64,000 nucleotides of DNA from Brenneria roseae subsp. roseae (GTDB lineage: Bacteria > Pseudomonadota > Gammaproteobacteria > Enterobacterales > Enterobacteriaceae). Position 1 is the first letter of the stretch; every line of letters begins with the position of its first letter. Of this stretch, positions 16,972 through 29,045 are shown piece after piece. The notes below the pieces were generated by a model that was given only the letters and a program-made list of their open reading frames with translations, had not been told where the DNA came from and ran no database searches. The translations under genes were made by a program, and so were the position numbers. The stretch is from assembly GCF_003115845.1 (NCBI RefSeq), contig NZ_KZ819032.1:1-64000 (forward strand). The letters are read 5' to 3'.

Positions 16972-19677
16972 ATGACAGATGTAACCGTAAAATCGCTGGC
17001 CACAGAGATTCAGACTTCGGTTGACCGCCTGATACAGCAGTTTGCTGATGCGGGCATCACCAAGTCTGCATCGGATTCTGTGACTCAGCATGAAAAAGAG
17101 ACGTTACTGGCGCACCTTAACCGCGATCGCGGGAGTGTGCCTGGTAAACTGACGCTGCAGCGTAAAACGCGCAGCACGTTGAATATTCCAAGCACTGGCG
17201 GTAAGAGTAAGTCGGTGCAGATCGAAGTCCGCAAGAAACGCACTTATGTAAAACGCGATCCTCTGGATGCCCAACAGGCTGAAGAGGAAGAGCTGGCACG
17301 GCGTGAAGCGGAAGAACAGGCACAACGCGCTGCTGAAGAGCAGGCTAAACGCGAGGCGGAAGAGAAAGCCCAGCGTGAAGCTGCTGATAAAGCTAAACGT
17401 GCTGCCGAAGAGCAAGCCAAACGTGAGGCCGCTGAAAAAGCTAAGCGTGATGTAGCGGAAAAAGAAAAAGTGACGAATCAACAAAACGAGAGTATGACCA
17501 AGCCGGCTCAGGCTGAAAAAGCGAAACGTGAAGCGGAAGCTGCCGAACTTAAGCGTAAAGCAGAAGAAGCCGCTCGCCTTAAGGTCGAGGAAGAAGCTCG
17601 GCGCATTGCCGAAGAAGCCCGCCGTATGGCGGAAGAAAATGCCGGGCGCTGGGAAGCGGAAAGCCAGAAACCTGAAGAGGTCGCAGATTATCATGTGACC
17701 ACGTCTCATCATGCCCGTGAAGCGGAAGATGAAAGCGATCGTCAGGTTGAAGGCGAGCGTCGCAGTCGTGGCCGTGGCAAAGCAACCAAGCAGAAGAAAG
17801 GTAACCGCCTGTCTGAGTCCAAGGCCGACCGCGAAGAAGCCCGCGCCGTTACCCGTGGTGGCAAAGGTAAACGTAAACCAAGTACGTTGCAGCAAAGCTT
17901 CAACAAGCCGGTTCAGGCCGTTAACCGTGATGTGATCATCGGCGAGACCGTGACTGTCTCTGAGTTAGCCAACAAAATGGCGGTCAAAGGCTCTCAGGTT
18001 ATCAAAGCGATGATGAAACTGGGTGCGATGGCGACCATCAATCAGGTTATCGATCAGGAAACGGCCCAACTGGTGGCGGAAGAAATGGGTCACAAAGTGA
18101 TTCTGCGCCGTGAGAATGAGCTGGAAGAAGCGGTCATGAGCGATCGTGATACTGGCGCGGCGGCTGAATCCCGCGCACCTGTCGTTACCATTATGGGTCA
18201 CGTTGACCATGGTAAAACCTCACTGCTGGACTATATCCGTTCAACCAAGGTCGCGGCAGGCGAAGCGGGCGGGATTACCCAGCACATCGGTGCTTATCAC
18301 GTTGAAACGGATAATGGCATGATCACGTTCCTGGATACCCCGGGACACGCCGCGTTTACCGCAATGCGTGCGCGTGGTGCTCAGGCAACGGACATCGTGG
18401 TTCTGGTCGTTGCGGCTGATGATGGCGTGATGCCTCAGACAATCGAAGCTATTCAGCATGCGAAAGCTGCCAAGGTTCCGGTTGTGGTTGCAGTGAATAA
18501 GATTGATAAGCCGGAAGCCGATCCGGATCGTGTTAAAACCGAACTGTCCCAGTACGGTATTATGCCGGAAGAGTGGGGCGGTGAGTCTCAGTTCGTTCAT
18601 GTATCTGCCAAAGCCGGTACGGGTATCGATGAACTGCTGGACGCGATCCTGCTCCAGGCCGAAGTGCTTGAACTGAAAGCCATTCGTAGTGGTATGGCCA
18701 GCGGCGTGGTAATCGAATCCTTCCTGGATAAAGGTCGTGGCCCGGTTGCTACCGTGCTGGTTCGCGAAGGTACGCTGAATAAAGGCGATATTGTGCTGTG
18801 TGGCTTTGAGTATGGCCGGGTTCGGGCCATGCGTGATGAACTGGGACGTGAAATTGCGTCTGCCGGTCCGTCAATTCCCGTTGAAATTCTGGGACTGTCA
18901 GGCGTACCCGCTGCCGGTGATGAAGCTACCGTGGTGCGTGACGAGAAGAAAGCGCGTGAAGTGGCGCTGTATCGTCAGGGCAAATTCCGTGAAGTCAAAC
19001 TGGCCCGCCAGCAGAAATCCAAACTGGAAAACATGTTTGCCAACATGACGGAAGGTGAAGTTTCTGAATTGAATATCGTACTGAAATCTGATGTTCAGGG
19101 CTCTTGTGAAGCGATTTCTGATTCCCTGCAGAAATTGTCCACTGATGAAGTGAAAGTGAAGATTGTGGGTTCCGGTGTGGGTGGTATCACAGAAACCGAC
19201 GCCACGCTGGCAGCCGCTTCAAATGCGATTATCCTTGGCTTTAACGTCCGTGCAGATGCTTCCGCCCGTCGTATTGTTGAAGCGGAAAGTCTGGATCTGC
19301 GTTACTACTCCGTCATCTATGACCTGATTGATGAAGTTAAACAGGCCATGAGCGGTATGTTGGCGCCGGAATACAAGCAAGAGATCATTGGTCTGGCAGA
19401 AGTCCGTGACGTGTTCAAGTCACCTAAGTTTGGTGCTGTCGCAGGTTGTATGGTTACGGAAGGTGTGGTTAAACGTCACAACAAAATCCGTGTACTGCGT
19501 GACAACGTGGTGATCTACGAAGGCGAACTGGAATCTCTGCGTCGCTTCAAAGATGATGTTAACGAAGTCCGTAACGGTATGGAATGTGGTATCGGCGTGA
19601 AAAACTACAACGATGTCCGTGCTGGCGATGTGATCGAAGTCTTTGAAACGATTGAGATCAAACGCACCATCGTTTAA
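16972..19677 (+). CDS. infB: Translation initiation factor IF-2
   Basis: IF-2 is the GTPase that recruits fMet-tRNA to the 30S subunit and promotes subunit joining. It has 901 aa against 890 in E. coli. After a small N-terminal domain comes a long charged helical region (about residues 100-290) rich in KREAEEQA-like repeats. The G domain starts near residue 405 with [14 protein letters not shown], followed by DTPGHAAF and NKIDKPEAD. Domains II-IV end with [12 protein letters not shown]. It lies 25 nt after nusA and is preceded by AGGAA. Low-complexity length change in the linker is normal for IF-2. Confidence 0.97.
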   Translation: MTDVTVKSLATEIQTSVDRLIQQFADAGITKSASDSVTQHEKETLLAHLNRDRGSVPGKLTLQRKTRSTLNIPSTGGKSKSVQIEVRKKRTYVKRDPLDAQQAEEEELARREAEEQAQRAAEEQAKREAEEKAQREAADKAKRAAEEQAKREAAEKAKRDVAEKEKVTNQQNESMTKPAQAEKAKREAEAAELKRKAEEAARLKVEEEARRIAEEARRMAEENAGRWEAESQKPEEVADYHVTTSHHAREAEDESDRQVEGERRSRGRGKATKQKKGNRLSESKADREEARAVTRGGKGKRKPSTLQQSFNKPVQAVNRDVIIGETVTVSELANKMAVKGSQVIKAMMKLGAMATINQVIDQETAQLVAEEMGHKVILRRENELEEAVMSDRDTGAAAESRAPVVTIMGHVDHGKTSLLDYIRSTKVAAGEAGGITQHIGAYHVETDNGMITFLDTPGHAAFTAMRARGAQATDIVVLVVAADDGVMPQTIEAIQHAKAAKVPVVVAVNKIDKPEADPDRVKTELSQYGIMPEEWGGESQFVHVSAKAGTGIDELLDAILLQAEVLELKAIRSGMASGVVIESFLDKGRGPVATVLVREGTLNKGDIVLCGFEYGRVRAMRDELGREIASAGPSIPVEILGLSGVPAAGDEATVVRDEKKAREVALYRQGKFREVKLARQQKSKLENMFANMTEGEVSELNIVLKSDVQGSCEAISDSLQKLSTDEVKVKIVGSGVGGITETDATLAAASNAIILGFNVRADASARRIVEAESLDLRYYSVIYDLIDEVKQAMSGMLAPEYKQEIIGLAEVRDVFKSPKFGAVAGCMVTEGVVKRHNKIRVLRDNVVIYEGELESLRRFKDDVNEVRNGMECGIGVKNYNDVRAGDVIEVFETIEIKRTIV
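17470..17496 (+). other. Probable internal start sites for short IF-2 forms
   Basis: GTG at codon 167 and ATG at codon 175 (VTNQQNESM) fall at the position where E. coli IF2-2 and IF2-3 begin. The local sequence is conserved with the E. coli region, so the short forms are likely made here too. There is no strong Shine-Dalgarno sequence. Confidence 0.45.
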
Positions 19678-19711
19678 TTCTGTTCCAGACGATGACGTGA
19701 GTTATTTGTAA

Positions 19712-19738
19712 GGGGGCCTTAGTGGCCCCCCGATTTTT
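19712..19738 (+). terminator. Hairpin between infB and rbfA
   Basis: GGGGGCC-TTAGT-GGCCCCC is a perfect 7-bp stem, followed by CGATTTTT. It may be a partial terminator or an mRNA processing site within the operon, since rbfA follows in 16 nt. Confidence 0.7.
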
Positions 19739-19753
19739 AATTGAGGATTCAAT

Positions 19754-20151
19754 ATGGCAAAAGAATTCAGCCGCACTCAGCGCGTTGCGCAGGAAATGCA
19801 AAAAGAAATCGCCATTATTATTCAACGCGAAGTGAAAGATCCGCGGATTGGTATGGCGACCGTTTCTGGCGTTGAAGTTTCCCGCGATCTGGCTTACGCA
19901 AAAGTTTTCGTGACATTACTGAATGATAACGAGCCGGAACAGGTGAAGACGTCGGTCAAAGCATTGCAAGACGCCTCTGGTTTTATCCGCATGTTGTTAG
20001 GTAAGGCAATGCGTCTGCGTGTTGTACCGGAATTGACATTTGCCTATGACAACTCCCTGGTTGAAGGGATGAGAATGTCCAATCTGGTCACCAGCGTCGT
20101 CAAAAATGATGCCGCGCGTCGTTCTGCAACGGGCGAAGATCAGGAGGATTA

Positions 20152-20152
<1 letters not shown>
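19754..20152 (+). CDS. rbfA: 30S ribosome-binding factor RbfA
   Basis: RbfA is a KH-fold protein that binds 30S precursors and is needed for 16S rRNA 5' processing and cold adaptation. At 132 aa it has the family's normal length. Typical segments are [40 protein letters not shown] and [26 protein letters not shown] precedes the ATG. Its stop and the truB start overlap (TAATG), giving translational coupling. Confidence 0.96.
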
Positions 20153-21488
<1,336 letters not shown>

Positions 21489-21507
21489 GTTTCCGAGTTT
21501 CAGTAGG

Positions 21508-21533
21508 AAGGGGCCTCTTTTGGCCCCTTTCTT
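21508..21533 (+). terminator. rpsO terminator
   Basis: AAGGGGCC-TCTTTT-GGCCCCTT is an 8-bp stem followed by TCTT. As in E. coli, partial readthrough into pnp is expected. Confidence 0.85.
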
Positions 21534-21602
21534 CTAGGAAGCGCTCGCAAAACAGAGTAATGTATTGCTGTTTTAATTATGATCTTTCATTACAGAGGTT
21601 CG

Positions 21603-21659
21603 CGCGGCTAATGAGAGGCTTTATCTGCATGAGCAGGGTAAAGGTTGTCATTAGTCGTG
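21603..21659 (+). promoter_or_regulatory. RNase III-type hairpin in the pnp leader
   Basis: A long stem pairs CGCGGCTAATGA (21603-21614) with TCATTAGTCGTG (21648-21659), with a further inner stem of about 9 bp (CTTTATCTGC with GCAGGGTAAAG). It sits about 80 nt before pnp, where the E. coli leader is cut by RNase III to start PNPase autoregulation. Same role is inferred. Confidence 0.75.
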
Positions 21660-21739
21660 AGGATGTAGTGTAAAGGTCGGGAGTTCACCGGCGTGTTTAT
21701 CCTGAGTAGGTTCGACACGCCCTAGTTAAGGATATTATT

Positions 21740-23863
21740 TTGCTGAATCCGATCGTTCGTAAGTTCCAATATGGTCAACATACCGTCACGTTAGAAACCG
21801 GTATGATGGCCCGCCAGGCTACCGCTGCTGTAATGGTAAGCATGGATGATACTGCAGTATTTGTTACCGTTGTAGGCGCCAAACACGCTAAACCAGGCCA
21901 GGGTTTCTTCCCTTTAACGGTAAATTATCAGGAGCGTACCTACGCTGCCGGACGTATCCCAGGTGGTTTCTTCCGTCGTGAAGGTCGTCCGAGCGAGGGT
22001 GAGACACTGATTTCCCGTCTGATTGACCGCCCGATTCGTCCGCTGTTTCCTGACGGCTTCCTGAATGAAGTTCAGGTTATAGCCACGGTGGTTTCTGTTA
22101 ATCCGCAGGTAAACCCTGATATCGTCGCCATGATCGGCGCCTCTGCCGCGCTGAGCCTGTCTGGTATTCCGTTCAGTGGCCCAATCGGCGCTGCCCGCGT
22201 CGGCTACCTGAACGATCAGTATGTGTTGAACCCGACGACTGACGAACTGAAGGAAAGCCGTCTGGATCTGGTGGTCGCGGGTACTGAAGGCGCGGTACTG
22301 ATGGTTGAATCTGAGGCCGATCTGTTAAGTGAAGATCAGATGCTGGGCGCGGTGGTATTTGGCCACGAGCAACAGCAGATTGTTATTGAAAATATCAACG
22401 CACTGGTTGCTGAAGCAGGCAAACCGAAGTGGGATTGGCATGCGCCGGAAGTGAATGTCGGTTTGCACCAGCGCGTACAGGCTCTGTCTGAAACTCGTCT
22501 GGGTGATGCTTATCGTATCACTGAAAAACAAGAGCGTTATGCTCAGGTTGATGTCATCAAAGCCGAAGTGGAAGCCGCGCTGCTGGCGGAAGATGAAACG
22601 CTGAACGCGGGCGAAATCCAGGAAATTCTGGGCAACATCGAGAAGGATGTGGTGCGTAGCCGCGTATTGCGTGGAGAACCGCGTATTGATGGCCGTGAGA
22701 AAGACATGATTCGCGGTCTGGATGTTCGTACTGGCGTATTGCCGCGTACCCACGGTTCTGCGTTGTTCACTCGTGGTGAAACTCAGGCGTTGGTTACCGC
22801 GACATTAGGTACCGAACGCGATGCTCAGACGATTGATGAACTGACCGGCGAACGTACCGATCGCTTCCTGCTGCACTACAACTTCCCTCCGTACTCAGTT
22901 GGTGAAACTGGCATGGTGGGATCGCCGAAACGCCGTGAAATTGGTCATGGTCGTTTGGCAAAACGTGGCGTGCTGGCGGTTATGCCTAAAGCGAATGAAT
23001 TCCCGTATACCGTGCGCGTGGTGTCTGAAATTACGGAATCAAACGGTTCTTCTTCCATGGCGTCAGTCTGCGGTGCTTCTCTGGCGCTGATGGATGCGGG
23101 TGTACCGATTAAAGCCGCTGTCGCAGGCATCGCGATGGGTCTGGTAAAAGAAGGTGAAAATTTTGTGGTTCTGTCCGATATTCTGGGTGATGAAGATCAT
23201 CTGGGCGATATGGACTTCAAAGTGGCCGGTAGCCGTGAAGGTATCACTGCATTGCAGATGGATATCAAAATCGAGGGTATTACCCGGGAAATCATGCAGG
23301 TTGCGTTGAATCAGGCCAAAGGCGCTCGTCTGCATATTCTGGGTGTGATGGAACAGGCGATCAGTACGCCACGTGGCGACATCTCTGAATTCGCACCGCG
23401 TATCCATACCATCAAAATCAGCACTGACAAGATCAAAGATGTGATCGGTAAAGGTGGTTCGGTTATCCGTGCGCTGACTGAAGAAACCGGTACGACTATT
23501 GAGATCGAAGATGACGGTACAGTGAAGATTGCTTCTACAGATGGCGAAAAAGCGAAACATGCTATTCGCCGTATCGAAGAAATTACCGCTGAAATCGAAG
23601 TCGGTCGTGTCTATCAGGGTAAAGTGACGCGTATCGTTGATTTTGGCGCCTTCGTTGCCATCGGTGGTGGTAAAGAAGGTCTGGTACATATTTCTCAGAT
23701 CGCCGACAAGCGCGTTGAGAAAGTGACGGACTACCTGCAAATGGGGCAGGAAGTTCCGGTCAAGGTACTGGAAGTCGATCGCCAGGGCCGTGTACGTTTG
23801 AGTATTAAAGAAGCAAATGCTCAGTCTCAGGAAGCGGCAGTGCCGTCTTCTGAGGAAGAATAA
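21740..23863 (+). CDS. pnp: Polynucleotide phosphorylase
   Basis: PNPase is the phosphorolytic 3'-5' exoribonuclease of the RNA degradosome. It has 707 aa (E. coli 711). Start is TTG, as in E. coli, giving (M)[18 protein letters not shown]. Two RNase PH domains are separated by a helical region, followed by a KH domain ([19 protein letters not shown]) and an S1 domain ([19 protein letters not shown]). The leader hairpin upstream suggests RNase III-dependent autocontrol. The C-terminal tail after S1 is short and variable. Confidence 0.97.
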   Translation: MLNPIVRKFQYGQHTVTLETGMMARQATAAVMVSMDDTAVFVTVVGAKHAKPGQGFFPLTVNYQERTYAAGRIPGGFFRREGRPSEGETLISRLIDRPIRPLFPDGFLNEVQVIATVVSVNPQVNPDIVAMIGASAALSLSGIPFSGPIGAARVGYLNDQYVLNPTTDELKESRLDLVVAGTEGAVLMVESEADLLSEDQMLGAVVFGHEQQQIVIENINALVAEAGKPKWDWHAPEVNVGLHQRVQALSETRLGDAYRITEKQERYAQVDVIKAEVEAALLAEDETLNAGEIQEILGNIEKDVVRSRVLRGEPRIDGREKDMIRGLDVRTGVLPRTHGSALFTRGETQALVTATLGTERDAQTIDELTGERTDRFLLHYNFPPYSVGETGMVGSPKRREIGHGRLAKRGVLAVMPKANEFPYTVRVVSEITESNGSSSMASVCGASLALMDAGVPIKAAVAGIAMGLVKEGENFVVLSDILGDEDHLGDMDFKVAGSREGITALQMDIKIEGITREIMQVALNQAKGARLHILGVMEQAISTPRGDISEFAPRIHTIKISTDKIKDVIGKGGSVIRALTEETGTTIEIEDDGTVKIASTDGEKAKHAIRRIEEITAEIEVGRVYQGKVTRIVDFGAFVAIGGGKEGLVHISQIADKRVEKVTDYLQMGQEVPVKVLEVDRQGRVRLSIKEANAQSQEAAVPSSEEE

Positions 23864-24002
23864 CTGTTACCACAGTTGTGCAAAACACCGAATCGTTTAC
23901 GTTAACGCTAGGGTGTTGCGTATATCATAAGGATAAGGATGTCCTTGTGTTGAGCAGACCGGGACAGGATGTTCATCCAATGTTCGTCTTCGGGAGTGGG
24001 AA

Positions 24003-24887
24003 ATGAAGTCTTTCTTGCGCTGGTGTTATGTTGCAACAGCACTTATGCTGGCAGGATGCAGCAACACGGATTGGCGCAAAGACGCAGTATTGGCGATTCC
24101 GTTACAGCCTACTTTGCAGCAGGAAGTGATTCTGGCGCGCATGGAACAGATCTTTGCGAGCCGGGCATTAACCGATGATGAGCGAGCACAGCTATTATAT
24201 GAGCGCGGAGTGCTGTATGATAGCTTGGGGTTGCGGGCATTGGCGCGAAATGATTTTTCACAAGCGCTGACGATCCGCCCTGATATACCAGAGGTTTTTA
24301 ACTATCTGGGGATTTACTTAACGCAGGCAGGCAATTTTGATGCTGCCTATGAAGCGTTTGATTCTGTACTAGAGCTTGATCCAACTTACAATTACGCGCG
24401 TTTAAACCGGGGCATCGCTTTGTATTATGGCGGTCGTTACCTGTTAGCGCAGGATGATCTGCTGGCGTTTTATCGAGACGATCCTAATGATCCTTTCCGT
24501 TCGTTGTGGCTATACCTCGTGGAGCGAGAAATCAATCCGGAGATGGCCAAGGTAGCGTTAAAGACACGCTATGACGGAGCACAGAAAGGGCCGTGGGGAT
24601 GGAAAATTGTCGAATTCTACCTGGGCAGTATCAGTGAAAAAGCACTGATGCAGCTTCTGCAGGAAGAAGCTACGGATAACACTTCGCTCGCTGAGCATCT
24701 CAGTGAAACTGACTTCTATTTAGGTAAGCACTACCTAAGTCTGGGGGACAAGAACACCGCTTTGGCGCTGTTCAAGCTGACGGTTGCTAACAACGTTCAT
24801 AACTTTGTTGAGCACCGCTATGCATTGTTGGAATTGGCGCTATTAGGCCAAGAGCAAGACGACCTATCAGGATCGGACCAGCAATAG
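24003..24887 (+). CDS. nlpI: Lipoprotein NlpI
   Basis: NlpI is an outer-membrane lipoprotein with TPR repeats that acts as an adaptor for the protease Prc and for peptidoglycan hydrolases. The signal peptide ends in the lipobox LMLAGC with C19 as the lipidated residue. TPR-like helices follow, for example [20 protein letters not shown] and [20 protein letters not shown]. The 294 aa equal the E. coli protein. It keeps its conserved place between pnp and deaD. Confidence 0.96.
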   Translation: MKSFLRWCYVATALMLAGCSNTDWRKDAVLAIPLQPTLQQEVILARMEQIFASRALTDDERAQLLYERGVLYDSLGLRALARNDFSQALTIRPDIPEVFNYLGIYLTQAGNFDAAYEAFDSVLELDPTYNYARLNRGIALYYGGRYLLAQDDLLAFYRDDPNDPFRSLWLYLVEREINPEMAKVALKTRYDGAQKGPWGWKIVEFYLGSISEKALMQLLQEEATDNTSLAEHLSETDFYLGKHYLSLGDKNTALALFKLTVANNVHNFVEHRYALLELALLGQEQDDLSGSDQQ

Positions 24888-24905
24888 CTGACGAACAACC
24901 ATAAT

Positions 24906-24954
24906 CAGCCTTAAAAGACTACGGTTATCACCTTGACGGGTGAGGGCTTTTTTG
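24906..24954 (+). terminator. Probable nlpI terminator
   Basis: TCACC and GGTGA form a short stem that can be enclosed by an outer AGCCT/AGGGCT pairing, followed directly by a run of six T residues. It separates nlpI from the yrbN-deaD leader. Confidence 0.55.
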
Positions 24955-24994
24955 TTCGCTTTTTAATCCAATTTGAGCCGGTTCACACTTTTCA

Positions 24995-25072
24995 ATGAAA
25001 ATGACTGAAAATTTTCTCGACGAGTTATGTAGACTGGCCGCCATATATAATGAGGCACGTGTACATGACTGA
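24995..25072 (+). CDS. yrbN: YrbN-like small leader peptide
   Basis: The small open frame encodes a 25-aa peptide beginning [20 protein letters not shown] and ending ARVHD. It resembles E. coli YrbN, a short peptide encoded just before deaD. Its stop codon overlaps the deaD start region by 8 nt, so translation of the peptide could control or be coupled to DeaD synthesis. Preservation of the frame, place and central [10 protein letters not shown] segment supports a real product. It is too short for ordinary gene finders. Its function is not established. Confidence 0.8.
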   Translation: MKMTENFLDELCRLAAIYNEARVHD

Positions 25073-26936
25073 TTTATTTACTTCTTTTGCTGATTTGGGG
25101 CTGTCTGCTCCGATTATTAATGCCCTGACCGATCTGGGCTATGAAAAACCATCGCCGATTCAGGCGGAATGTATTCCTCATCTGCTGAGCGGTCGCGATG
25201 TGCTGGGTATGGCGCAGACCGGCAGTGGTAAGACTGCGGCTTTTGCTCTGCCATTATTAAATAATTTAAAACCTGAGCTAAAAGCACCGCAGATGTTGGT
25301 GTTGGCTCCGACCCGCGAACTGGCGGTGCAGGTTGCTGAAGCCTGTAGTGATTTTGCCAAGCATATGCATGGCGTGAACGTGGTTGCCCTGTATGGCGGT
25401 CAACGTTATGACGTACAGCTGCGTGCTTTACGCGGCGGCGCGCAGATCGTCGTCGGTACGCCGGGGCGTCTGCTGGATCACCTGAAACGCGGTACGCTGG
25501 ATCTGTCCAACCTGAGCGGTCTGGTTCTGGATGAAGCCGATGAAATGCTGCGTATGGGCTTTATTGAAGATGTGGAAAACATCATGGCCCAGATCCCGGC
25601 TGAACATCAGACTGCGTTGTTCTCCGCCACCATGCCGGAAGCGATTCGCCGCATTACGCGCCGTTTCATGAAAGATCCGCAGGAAGTGCGTATTCAGTCC
25701 AGCATTACCACTCGCCCTGATATCAGTCAGAGCTACTGGACGGTTCATGGCCTGCGTAAGAATGAAGCGCTGGTTCGCTTCCTGGAAGCGGAAGATTTTG
25801 ATGCGGCGATTATTTTCGTTCGTACCAAAAACGCGACGCTGGAAGTGGCAGAAGCGCTGGAGCGTAGCGGCTATAATAGCGCGGCGTTGAACGGCGACAT
25901 GAACCAGGCACTGCGTGAACAAACGCTGGAACGTCTGAAAGACGGTCGTCTGGATATTCTGATCGCCACCGACGTTGCCGCTCGTGGCCTGGACGTTGAG
26001 CGTATCAGTCTGGTGGTAAACTACGATATCCCGATGGATTCTGAATCCTACGTTCACCGAATTGGCCGTACTGGCCGTGCCGGTCGTGCCGGTCGCGCAT
26101 TGCTGTTTGTGGAAAACCGCGAACGTCGCCTGCTGCGCAACATTGAACGCACCATGAAACTGACTATTCCAGAAGTGGAATTACCAAATGCGGAACTGCT
26201 GGGGCAACGTCGTCTGGCCAGGTTTGCTGCCAAAGTACAGCAACAGCTGGAAAGCAGCGATCTGGATATGTATCGTGCGCTGCTGACTAAACTGCAACCG
26301 CAGGAAGAGCTGGACATTGAAACGCTGGCTGCCGCATTGCTGAAGATGGCGCAGGGCGAACGTCCTCTGATCCTGCCGCCGGATCCGGTGTTTGATCGTC
26401 GTCCGCGTCGTGAATTCCGCGATCGTGATGATGCTGGTCGTGGCGATCGTCGTCGTGATCCTCGCGACAGCCGTGACGGCGAACGGCCGCCACGTCGTGA
26501 GCGCCGTGATGCTGGCGATATGGAGTTGTATCGTATTGAAGTGGGCCGCGATGATGGGGTTGAGGTTCGCCATATTGTAGGGGCGATTGCCAATGAAGGT
26601 GATATCAGCAGCCGCTATATTGGCAACATCAAACTGTTTGCTTCTCACTCCACGATCGAATTGCCAAAAGGTATGCCGGGCGATCTGTTATCACACTTTA
26701 CCCGTACCCGTATTCTGAACAAGCCGATGAATATGCAGTTGCTGGGTGATGCTCTGCCGCACGAACGTCGTGAAGGCGGTGAGCGCCGTGGTAGTCGTCC
26801 TGCTGGTCGTGACGGTGCTCCTCGTCGTGCTTTCAGCGGCGAACGCCGTGAAGGCAATGGCGGCGAACGTCGTGAACGTACGTTTAACCGTGATGCCGCA
26901 CCGCGTGCTCCGCGCCGTCGTCCTGCGGATGCTTAA
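25065..26936 (+). CDS. deaD: Cold-shock DEAD-box RNA helicase DeaD (CsdA)
   Basis: DeaD is an ATP-dependent RNA helicase that helps ribosome assembly and mRNA decay in the cold. Motifs are Q motif ([14 protein letters not shown]), I ([11 protein letters not shown]), Ia (PTRELAVQ), II (DEAD), III (SAT) and VI ([11 protein letters not shown]). A DbpA-like RNA-binding domain follows (about 480-560), then an Arg/Gly-rich tail with ERRE repeats. The start [12 protein letters not shown] is preferred: GAGG lies 9 nt before it. It gives 623 aa. An in-frame ATG 15 nt upstream is less likely. The start overlaps yrbN. Confidence 0.95.
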   Translation: MTDLFTSFADLGLSAPIINALTDLGYEKPSPIQAECIPHLLSGRDVLGMAQTGSGKTAAFALPLLNNLKPELKAPQMLVLAPTRELAVQVAEACSDFAKHMHGVNVVALYGGQRYDVQLRALRGGAQIVVGTPGRLLDHLKRGTLDLSNLSGLVLDEADEMLRMGFIEDVENIMAQIPAEHQTALFSATMPEAIRRITRRFMKDPQEVRIQSSITTRPDISQSYWTVHGLRKNEALVRFLEAEDFDAAIIFVRTKNATLEVAEALERSGYNSAALNGDMNQALREQTLERLKDGRLDILIATDVAARGLDVERISLVVNYDIPMDSESYVHRIGRTGRAGRAGRALLFVENRERRLLRNIERTMKLTIPEVELPNAELLGQRRLARFAAKVQQQLESSDLDMYRALLTKLQPQEELDIETLAAALLKMAQGERPLILPPDPVFDRRPRREFRDRDDAGRGDRRRDPRDSRDGERPPRRERRDAGDMELYRIEVGRDDGVEVRHIVGAIANEGDISSRYIGNIKLFASHSTIELPKGMPGDLLSHFTRTRILNKPMNMQLLGDALPHERREGGERRGSRPAGRDGAPRRAFSGERREGNGGERRERTFNRDAAPRAPRRRPADA

Positions 26937-27003
26937 TACAGTGACATCAGGAAAATAAAATATCTTTGCAGATATTCCGTTGCCTGATGTTTTCTGATAT
27001 AAA

Positions 27004-27030
27004 AATGGCCCTTTCGAGGGTCATTTTTTT
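27004..27030 (+). terminator. deaD terminator
   Basis: ATGGCCCT-TTCG-AGGGTCAT is an 8-bp stem with a UUCG tetraloop followed by a T-run. This is a classic strong intrinsic terminator. Confidence 0.88.
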
Positions 27031-27225
27031 GGGCGAAAGATAATCATCAGGTTTCCCCAATTAAGTTTCTCTTAATGATTTTGTTTTTTAATGATCGTTA
27101 ATCATCAGGGGAAAATATGGTTTTTGCATGGTTGATGTATTAAAAACCAGACATTATTCGAAAGATTTGCACACAGCCTTCTTTGAAAATATTTAACTAA
27201 AATAACTTACTTTGGATTCAAGTAA

Positions 27226-28947
27226 ATGCACGATTTTTTTATGGAAAAAAAATTCAGCTGGCGGCGGCTGGGTTGGTTGTTATTATTTTTCTGGTATTTC
27301 TCCTGCACATTACAGCTATTAATTTTACTGTCCGGCCATAGCGGTGCAAATGGATTACGAGACGCTTTACTTTACAGCTTATTTTGGCTTATTCCCGCTT
27401 TGTTGTTCCCTGGTAAAACCAGGGCAATTACCGGGGTAATTGGGATAGTGCTGTGGGCTTCATCAGCAATGGCGCTGGGTTACTATTCCATTTATAAACA
27501 GGAATTCTCGCAAAGCGTTCTGTTTGTCATGTTTGAATCGAACACAACAGAAGCAAGTGAATATTTAAGCCAGTATTTTAGTTTGAAAATTGTGGGGATA
27601 TTGATTGCCTACACGCTAGTGGCAATTTTGCTATGGAAGAAATTGCGGCCTGTCTACTTGCCGACGATGCATAAAGCGGTGGTATCGCTGATAATCCTGG
27701 CTGTTCTCTTTGGTGCCCCGATCTATAAAAAGATGATTGTCGGTAAGCTGTCATCGGAAGACACCGCTGGTTATCTGGCCGGCCGCATGGCGACGACATC
27801 ACCATGGCAGTTTCTGAGCAGCTATCTTGAATATCACCAGCAGTTAGACAGTATGGAATCTATGTTGCAGCAAAATGCTGCGTTGCCGCCATTGGCCAAT
27901 CTAAAAGATGCGAATGGAGATATACCCCGCACTCTGGTGCTGGTTATTGGTGAATCAACGACCAGCAGCCGGATGAGTCTGTATGGTTACTGGCGTCAGA
28001 CCACGCCACGTTTGGATGCGTTAAGCAAATCCGATCCGAATCTGGTGGTTTTCAAAGATGTCGTGACATCACGTCCTTATACGATTGAGATTCTGCAACA
28101 GTCGCTGACATTTGCCGATGAGCAAAATCCGGATCTGTATCTGACCAAGCCTTCATTGATGAATCTGATGAAGCAGGCAGGTTATAAAACATTCTGGATT
28201 ACCAATCAGCAGACGATGACTAAACGTAATACGATGCTGACGGTTTTTTCAAAACAGACGGATAAACAGTTCTATCTGAATAACCAGAGAACGCAAAGTG
28301 TCAGGCAATACGATGATGTCGTTTTACCGCCGTTTGAGGAAGTGATGGCTGACCCTGCGCCGAAAAAATTCATTATCGTGCATTTATTAGGCACGCATAT
28401 GAACTATAAATATCGCTATCCAGAGACGTTTGATAAATTTAATGGGCGTGTCGGTTTGCCAGCAGAATTAAGCGATCAGGAAGTTGAAGTTTATAACCAT
28501 TATGATAATGCAGAATTATATAACGATTATATCGTAGATAGCCTGATTAATATCTTTGCTAAAAACAAACCGAATGGTTTCCTGCTTTATTTCTCCGATC
28601 ATGGTGAAGACGTTTATGAAACGTCGCCGCATGATGTGCTGGGACGTAATGAGGCGGCGCCAACGCGCGCAATGTACACGATTCCTTTTATGGTCTGGAT
28701 GTCGCCTGAGTGGCAGAAAAACCACTCGTCCGACTATGCACCTTATTTGGAGCGCAAATACAGCAATGCGCACCTGATTCATACCTGGTCGGATTTGGCT
28801 GGGTTGAGTTACGATTTTTACGAGCCGTCAAAAAGTCTGGTAAACCCGGATTTTAAAGAAACAGAACGCTGGATTGGCAACCCCTACGATAAAAAAGGGC
28901 TGAGAACGTTTGATAGCCTGCCTGCAACAATCGTGGGAACCAAATAG
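27226..28947 (+). CDS. eptC: Lipopolysaccharide core phosphoethanolamine transferase EptC
   Basis: EptC is an inner-membrane enzyme with a periplasmic alkaline-phosphatase-like domain that adds phosphoethanolamine to lipopolysaccharide core heptose I. The 573 aa begin with membrane segments (about 15-180). The catalytic domain has LVLVIGEST with the nucleophile threonine, SRPYTIEILQQ, HLLGTH and YFSDHGEDVYE. Similarity to E. coli EptC (577 aa) is evident over the full length, including QEFSQSVLFVMFE. A second ATG five codons in is also possible. In E. coli eptC lies elsewhere, so its place after deaD is a lineage feature. Confidence 0.88.
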   Translation: MHDFFMEKKFSWRRLGWLLLFFWYFSCTLQLLILLSGHSGANGLRDALLYSLFWLIPALLFPGKTRAITGVIGIVLWASSAMALGYYSIYKQEFSQSVLFVMFESNTTEASEYLSQYFSLKIVGILIAYTLVAILLWKKLRPVYLPTMHKAVVSLIILAVLFGAPIYKKMIVGKLSSEDTAGYLAGRMATTSPWQFLSSYLEYHQQLDSMESMLQQNAALPPLANLKDANGDIPRTLVLVIGESTTSSRMSLYGYWRQTTPRLDALSKSDPNLVVFKDVVTSRPYTIEILQQSLTFADEQNPDLYLTKPSLMNLMKQAGYKTFWITNQQTMTKRNTMLTVFSKQTDKQFYLNNQRTQSVRQYDDVVLPPFEEVMADPAPKKFIIVHLLGTHMNYKYRYPETFDKFNGRVGLPAELSDQEVEVYNHYDNAELYNDYIVDSLINIFAKNKPNGFLLYFSDHGEDVYETSPHDVLGRNEAAPTRAMYTIPFMVWMSPEWQKNHSSDYAPYLERKYSNAHLIHTWSDLAGLSYDFYEPSKSLVNPDFKETERWIGNPYDKKGLRTFDSLPATIVGTK

Positions 28948-29009
28948 TCTGACTAATCCTGTTGAGGAAAAATGTGTCAACGCTATTTAGGGCGAGTCAG
29001 TCGTGCCGG

Positions 29010-29038
29010 AAAGGGATGCGGGAAGCATCCCTTTCTTT
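29010..29038. terminator. Terminator shared by convergent eptC and yhbW
   Basis: AAAGGGATGC and GCATCCCTTT pair perfectly (10 bp) around a 5-nt loop, followed by CTTTAT. It lies between two convergent genes and can serve both strands. Confidence 0.85.
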
Positions 29039-29045
29039 ATAATCG

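Noticed and set aside
17104-17895. Phe-rich open frame opposite the infB linker
   Set aside because: It mirrors the KREAEE-type repeats of IF-2 read in reverse, so its composition is an artefact.
25050-25064. Earlier ATG for deaD giving five extra residues
   Set aside because: The later ATG has GAGG at ideal spacing and gives the N-terminus expected for the family; the earlier one would place the start within yrbN without a ribosome site.
27591-27805. Small frames antisense to eptC and other large genes
   Set aside because: They are shadows of the coding frame with no independent signals.
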